Assembly (NCBI GenBank): GCA_946405565.1
Contig: CAMJHU010000024.1
Coordinates: 1 to 11,085 of the forward strand
Source of the DNA: an uncultured Clostridia bacterium
Lineage (GTDB): Bacteria; Bacillota; Clostridia; Oscillospirales; Acutalibacteraceae
Direction of reading: 5' to 3'
DNA: 11,085 nt
This document shows positions 7,635 through 11,085 of the stretch, one piece after another. The number at the start of each line of letters is the position of its first letter. Positions within the stretch are counted from its first letter, which is position 1. A model generated the notes under the pieces. That model did not search any database, was not told where the DNA came from, and saw only the letters and a program-made list of their open reading frames with translations. The position numbers and the translations under genes were made by a program.

Positions 7635-9539
7635 GTGAGAGACGGATTTATCAAAGTAGCTGCGGGTTCTCCCGAAATCGCCTTAGGCAACCCCGCTGTC
7701 AATGCCGACCGGATGATTGCCATGCTCCGTGATATGCACGCGCAGGGCGTGAAAATTGCGGTCTTTACCGAACTGGGTATCACAGGCTATACCTTAGAAG
7801 ACCTTTTTCTCCAGCAGGCATTGCTGGACGCAGCGGAAACAGCACTCAGGCACGTCGTTGACACTACCGCCGACTTGGATATGCTGGTCATTGTGGGTGT
7901 TCCGGTACCGTGGGACGGTGCGCTTTACAACTGTGCCGCTGTCATCAACCGCGGTCGGCTCATCGGTCTGGTTCCCAAAACACATATTCCCACCTATGCG
8001 GAATTTTATGAAGGGCGTCGCTTTTCTCCCGCTCCCCGGCAGGAAACCGTTGTCCGCTATCTCGGGCAAACCATTTCCATAGGACAGGGCTATTTCCGCT
8101 GCGCCGAGCTGCCGGAACTGGTGGTGGGAGTAGAAATCTGTGAGGACGCATGGGTACCTTCTCCCCCGTCCGCCTGTCTTGCATTGGCAGGCGCCAACGT
8201 CATCTGCAATCTCTCGTGCAGCAATGAGGTCATCGGTAAAGCGGCTTACCGCCGGGAACTCGTACGCCATCTTTCCGCCAGTCAGGTGGGCGCGTATGTA
8301 TACAGCAGCGCCGGCGGCGGTGAATCCACCACCGATCTGGTCTTTTCGGGTCACGGCATGATCGCCGAAAACGGCTCAATGCTTGCCGAACAGCGATGGT
8401 CTACCGGCACCTTTATTACAGCGGACATCGACGTGCAGAAGCTCAATGCCGACCGCCGCCGTATGTCTACGTTTGTGAGCAGTGTCTCCGAGGAATACCC
8501 CTTACTTGCGCATTTCCACCTTGATATTACCGAAACCAAGCTCACCCGCACCTTCCCGAAAGCACCGTTTGTGCCTTCTTCCCGCGATCATCTGGAGGAA
8601 CGCTGCCGCGAAATCATTCACATTCAGAGTGCGGGATTGCAGCAGCGATTGAAAGGCAGCCACTCCGATCACGCGGTCATCGGACTTTCCGGCGGACTGG
8701 ATTCCACGCTTGCCTATCTCGTGACCGTGGACGCGTTCCGTCAGCTGCACTACCCGATGGAAAATATCATTGCGCTCACCATGCCCTGTTTCGGCACGAC
8801 ATCCCGCACCAAATCCAACGCTCAGAAAATGGCGGAGGCACTCGGCACCTCTTTCCGCGAAGTGGATATTCACGACGCCGTACAGCAGCATTTTCGCGAT
8901 ATCGGTCACGATGGCGTGACCACCGACGTGACCTATGAAAATTCACAGGCGCGTATGCGCACGCTGATTCTGATGAACACCGCCAACCTTCACGGCGGTC
9001 TGGTCATCGGTACCGGCGATCTTTCAGAGCTGGCACTCGGCTGGGCAACTTACAACGGCGACCATATGTCCATGTACGGCGTCAATGCAGGCGTACCCAA
9101 GACCTTAGTGCGCTATCTTGTGGATTACTTTGCCTCCGTTTCCTCCGAACCGCTGCGCTCCGTCCTTTATGACGTGCTGGATACCCCCGTCAGCCCCGAA
9201 TTGCTCCCGCCGGAAGAAAACGGCGAGATTGCCCAGCGCACCGAAGATTTGGTAGGTCCCTACGAACTGCACGATTTCTTCCTCTATTATTTCCTGCGCT
9301 GCGGCTTCTCTCCCCGGAAAATCTACCGTCTCGCCTGCCTCACCTTCGATGGGGATTATTCTCCCGAAACCATTCATAAATGGCTCCGGACTTTCCTGCG
9401 CCGCTTTGTCACACAGCAGTTCAAGCGAAGCTGTCTGCCTGACGGTCCCAAAGTGGGCAGTGTTGCCGTCTCTCCGCGCGGCGACTGGCGGATGCCCTCC
9501 GACGCGGGCAGTTATCTGGCGACTTTGCAGGATTTTTAA
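7635..9539 (+). CDS. nadE: Glutamine-dependent NAD+ synthetase
   Basis: The 634-residue, two-domain enzyme makes NAD+ from nicotinate adenine dinucleotide, ATP and glutamine (last step of NAD synthesis, EC 6.3.5.1; cytosolic). The N-terminal half is a carbon-nitrogen hydrolase (nitrilase-fold) glutaminase. Its Glu-Lys-Cys triad is Glu46 in FTELGITGY, Lys115 in LVPKTHIP and Cys169 in VEICEDAW, close to the positions in mycobacterial NadE. The C-terminal synthetase half carries the PP-loop GLSGGLDST (350-358), then TMPCFGTTSRTKSNA (382-396) and GTGDLSELALGW (459-470). The two halves are joined by an ammonia tunnel in this family. Starting at GTG 7635 gives M-RDGFIKVAA, the usual N-terminus of clostridial homologues; a TTG at 7608 is open but poorly placed. 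The gene has its own strong promoter, diverges from addB and appears monocistronic. No good terminator directly follows the stop; the hairpin at 9839-9887 is the nearest candidate. Confidence 0.96.
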   Translation: MRDGFIKVAAGSPEIALGNPAVNADRMIAMLRDMHAQGVKIAVFTELGITGYTLEDLFLQQALLDAAETALRHVVDTTADLDMLVIVGVPVPWDGALYNCAAVINRGRLIGLVPKTHIPTYAEFYEGRRFSPAPRQETVVRYLGQTISIGQGYFRCAELPELVVGVEICEDAWVPSPPSACLALAGANVICNLSCSNEVIGKAAYRRELVRHLSASQVGAYVYSSAGGGESTTDLVFSGHGMIAENGSMLAEQRWSTGTFITADIDVQKLNADRRRMSTFVSSVSEEYPLLAHFHLDITETKLTRTFPKAPFVPSSRDHLEERCREIIHIQSAGLQQRLKGSHSDHAVIGLSGGLDSTLAYLVTVDAFRQLHYPMENIIALTMPCFGTTSRTKSNAQKMAEALGTSFREVDIHDAVQQHFRDIGHDGVTTDVTYENSQARMRTLILMNTANLHGGLVIGTGDLSELALGWATYNGDHMSMYGVNAGVPKTLVRYLVDYFASVSSEPLRSVLYDVLDTPVSPELLPPEENGEIAQRTEDLVGPYELHDFFLYYFLRCGFSPRKIYRLACLTFDGDYSPETIHKWLRTFLRRFVTQQFKRSCLPDGPKVGSVAVSPRGDWRMPSDAGSYLATLQDF

Positions 9540-9838
9540 TCTTGGCTTTTACGCCAGATCATCGCGTTGTTGACGGTTTCCCGTTGCTGATTTACCGGGG
9601 ATACGGATAACCAACTCGGGCGCGGGGCGCTGCTGGATATAGGCTGGCGGCAATTGACGTTCCGCTCTGTTTCCGAACGGAAAAGCCGATTTCTCGCAAC
9701 GAACCTTTTGCCCCGATTCTAGCGAGGGGGAGCTGAATACGGCAAAGCCGTCCGCATACCTCACGCGATGGGTCTTGCCACGGATAATCCATCTGCATTG
9801 CATAATGCGCGTGCTTCGCCGCGCAGGTCCTAGAGAAA
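9540..9838. other. Palindrome-rich intergenic stretch, no convincing gene
   Basis: About 300 bp separate nadE from the terminator of the next gene. Several small palindromes are visible: TTTCCG-AA-CGGAAA (9670-9683), ACGGC-AAA-GCCGT (9739-9751), GCATT-GCAT-AATGC (9795-9808) and TGCGCG/CGCGCA with an 8-nt loop (9806-9825). CTCGC (9693-9697) also pairs with GCGAG (9722-9726). The minus strand is open for 84 codons (9803 to 9549), but no ribosome binding site precedes its ATG and no domain is recognisable. The composition fits a decayed or non-coding interspersed repeat better than a gene. From memory it resembles intergenic repeats of gut Firmicutes, which I could not verify. Confidence 0.45.
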
Positions 9839-9887
9839 AAAATAACGGATCAAAGAATCATACAGAGGTTCTTTGATCCGTTATTTT
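9839..9887 (-). terminator. Strong intrinsic terminator after the HAD hydrolase gene
   Basis: A perfect 19-bp stem (arms 9839-9857 and 9869-9887; core AACGGATCAAAGAA/TTCTTTGATCCGTT) encloses an 11-nt loop. On the minus strand the stem ends in a run of seven T followed by CTC, and it begins 18 bp after the HAD stop codon. On the plus strand the trailing TTATTTT is weaker. It may still stop read-through from nadE, making this a convergent, partly two-way terminator. Confidence 0.9.
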
Positions 9888-9904
9888 GGCTGTTATTTGA
9901 AAAA

Positions 9905-10645
9905 TCACAGCACTAATTCTTTTATTTTGGTAAAATCTCCGTCCATGACCTTGAAAGTCGCGGGAATGTCCGCGCCGGTCAGATCGGTGAGCCTCGGGGA
10001 AATGTCCGAGTGTATGTAGAGCGAATCCATCCCGATGTTCCTTGCGCCCGCGATATCGGTACCCGCGTCGTTGCCGATCATGAGGCATTCATCGATCTGC
10101 AGCCCGTAACGCTCCACCACCGTGCGGAAAAACCGCTCCTCCGGCTTGCACAGTCCCTCATCCGATGAAAACACAATGCCGTCGAATTTGTCGTAAATGC
10201 CCAGCGCGATCATTTCGTGCTTGGTGAACATTTCCTGCGCGTTGGAAAGCAGATAGACCTTCTTGCCTGCCGCGTGAATCGCATCCAGCAGTTCCGGCAC
10301 GCCTTTGTAAAGACAGAGGAATTTGGTGGAAATTACCCGGAACGCCTGTCCGATGGTGCGGATGATCTCCATCGAAACCGTCACGCCCTTCTCGGTAAAG
10401 AGATCCTGAAAGACATATTCGAGCTGGATTTCGGGGTACTTGGCGCCGTTTTTCGCTCGCAGCGCCTCGGTATGCGCCGCGCAAAGACGCAGATATGCCT
10501 TTCTGAATTCCGATGGGGTATAGTGTGCGCCATAATAGGCATACATCTCCGTCACTTTTTTCCACAGATACGGCTTTCCTTCGTTGGTATTGATATCCAC
10601 CAGTGTGCCGTACAGATCAAAGATATAATTCCGGTACTCTTTCAT
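9905..10645 (-). CDS. HAD-superfamily hydrolase (DxYGT variant, YjjG-like)
   Basis: The 246-residue protein has the full HAD motif set. Motif I is FDLYGTLVD (9-17, nucleophile Asp10), motif II LLSNAQ (132-137, Ser134), motif III CKPEERFF (166-173, Lys167) and motif IV MIGNDAGTDIAGARNIG (189-205, Asp193 and Asp197). A helical cap lies between motifs I and II (about 17-110), as in subfamily I enzymes such as YjjG nucleotidases, phosphoglycolate phosphatases and L-2-haloacid dehalogenases. Position 12, the general acid/base Asp in HAD phosphatases, is Tyr, as in the DxYGT motif of haloacid dehalogenases. Many clostridial HAD proteins share DLYGT, so the substrate remains open. The ATG at 10645 is preceded by AAGGGAG about 8 nt away. 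The gene ends at a strong terminator and is separated from gpmI by that gene's terminator and an inverted-repeat element. It should therefore be transcribed on its own, though no clear promoter is visible. Confidence 0.88.
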   Translation of the reverse strand: MKEYRNYIFDLYGTLVDINTNEGKPYLWKKVTEMYAYYGAHYTPSEFRKAYLRLCAAHTEALRAKNGAKYPEIQLEYVFQDLFTEKGVTVSMEIIRTIGQAFRVISTKFLCLYKGVPELLDAIHAAGKKVYLLSNAQEMFTKHEMIALGIYDKFDGIVFSSDEGLCKPEERFFRTVVERYGLQIDECLMIGNDAGTDIAGARNIGMDSLYIHSDISPRLTDLTGADIPATFKVMDGDFTKIKELVL

Positions 10646-10665
10646 GGATTGGCTCCCTTCCGTAT

Positions 10666-10772
10666 TTAAGAAACTATGCAGAATTTAATCAGTCAATTTT
10701 CTGCCTGAAACGACAGTATGTTTGCGTGTTTCAGCAAGTGAAATGTATCAATTATTTCTGCATAGTTCCTAA
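10666..10772. mobile_element. MITE-like element of about 107 bp with terminal inverted repeats
   Basis: The left end (10666-10683) reads TTAAGAAACTATGCAGAA. The right end, read on the other strand (10772 to 10756), is TTAGGAACTATGCAGAA. The two share 13 of 14 bases over the inner GRAACTATGCAGAA. An inner pair CTGAAAC (10705-10711) and GTTTCAG (10728-10734) is also inverted, and the halves are partly complementary throughout, so the whole element can fold into one long imperfect hairpin. It has no open frame of note. A possible TA or TTA/TAA duplication flanks it, but the edges are ambiguous. Size, inverted ends and position between genes fit a miniature inverted-repeat transposable element. 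A cis-regulatory RNA hairpin is the alternative. Confidence 0.6.
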
Positions 10773-10778
10773 TAAAAA

Positions 10779-10820
10779 CAGAGCGGGCATAATCTTCTTG
10801 ACAAAAGGCTGCCCGCTCTG
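10779..10820 (-). terminator. Intrinsic terminator of gpmI
   Basis: CAGAGCGGGCA (10779-10789) and TGCCCGCTCTG (10810-10820) form a perfect 11-bp stem with a 20-nt loop. On the minus strand the stem is followed at once by TTTTTATT, and it begins 44 bp after the gpmI stop. The T-tract runs into the end of the adjacent inverted-repeat element. Confidence 0.9.
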
Positions 10821-10863
10821 CTGCTGTTTCCATATGGCTGCGTTTTGGGAATTAAATTCAGAA

Positions 10864-11085
10864 TTATCTGGCAATCAGCGATACACCGGTCATTTCCTTG
10901 GGCTGTGCCAGTCCCATGACTTCGAGAATGGTTGGAGCAATATCCGCCAGACAGCCGCCTTCGCGCAGACGGCAGTGATGTCCTACCACGCAGAAGGGAA
11001 CGGGATTGGTGGAATGCGCCGTAAAGGGCTTGCCCTCATCGTCCAGCATCTGATCGGCATTGCCGTGGTCGGCGGTAATCATGAC
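10864..11085 (-). CDS. gpmI: 2,3-bisphosphoglycerate-independent phosphoglycerate mutase, C-terminal end
   Basis: Only the last 73 residues are in the window; the gene enters from the right edge, so the ATG near 11082 is internal. The enzyme interconverts 3- and 2-phosphoglycerate in glycolysis and gluconeogenesis (EC 5.4.2.12) and belongs to the alkaline phosphatase superfamily with two Mn2+ ions. ITADHGNADQM supplies the Asp-His metal ligands and AHSTNPVPF a further His. REGGCLADIAPTILEVMGL followed by PKEMTGVSLI is the standard C-terminus. A terminator lies 44 bp downstream. Confidence 0.95.
   Translation of the reverse strand, partial: VMITADHGNADQMLDDEGKPFTAHSTNPVPFCVVGHHCRLREGGCLADIAPTILEVMGLAQPKEMTGVSLIAR

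Noticed and set aside
9549..9803. An 84-codon minus-strand frame as a small protein gene
   Set aside because: No ribosome binding site precedes the ATG, no promoter is visible, and the sequence has no recognisable fold or motif. I kept the region as a possible repeat only.
10668..10696. A SigA promoter for the HAD gene with TTGACT as -35
   Set aside because: At 16-18 bp spacing the -10 position reads TTTCTT or similar, a poor match. TTAAAT lies 21 bp away, which is too far.
1..11085. A defence island, toxin-antitoxin pair, retron or other novel system
   Set aside because: Every substantial gene here belongs to a known housekeeping family. I found no reverse transcriptase, small gene pair, transposase or non-coding RNA-like array that would support such a system.

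Overview
The window looks like a chromosomal segment of a moderately GC-rich Firmicute, most likely a gut-type Clostridia/Oscillospirales organism. The grounds are an AddA/AddB pair rather than RecBCD, AGGAGG-type ribosome binding sites, SigA promoters close to consensus, and intergenic DNA rich in short palindromes and ATTCATT repeats. The lineage is inferred from style, not from a marker gene.

Layout. Positions 1-7432 (minus strand) read addB -> addA -> start of a type 4 uracil-DNA glycosylase, an apparent DNA-repair operon. It is driven by an extended -10 promoter just upstream of addB (about 7464-7492). AddB and AddA form a helicase-nuclease that resects double-strand breaks for RecA-dependent recombination. 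The glycosylase removes uracil to start base excision repair. The addB-addA gap (3835-4090) holds a run of GC-rich palindromes and three ATTCATT copies. Divergent from addB, nadE (glutamine-dependent NAD+ synthetase, 7635-9539, plus strand) has its own near-perfect SigA promoter with an extended -10. About 300 bp of palindrome-rich DNA without a convincing gene follows (9540-9838). A strong 19-bp hairpin (9839-9887) then ends a minus-strand HAD-family hydrolase gene (9905-10645). Upstream of that gene lies a roughly 107-bp MITE-like inverted-repeat element (10666-10772). It abuts the intrinsic terminator (10779-10820) of the gpmI gene, whose C-terminal end (phosphoglycerate mutase) fills the rest of the window.

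Function. The coding content is housekeeping: DNA repair, NAD synthesis, glycolysis and a general HAD enzyme. I found no convincing previously undescribed protein system. The less ordinary material is in the intergenic DNA: the palindrome cluster inside the addBA operon, the palindrome-rich stretch after nadE, and the MITE-like element that supplies the HAD gene's upstream region. Two start codons are revised here: addB begins at 7432, and nadE at a GTG at 7635.
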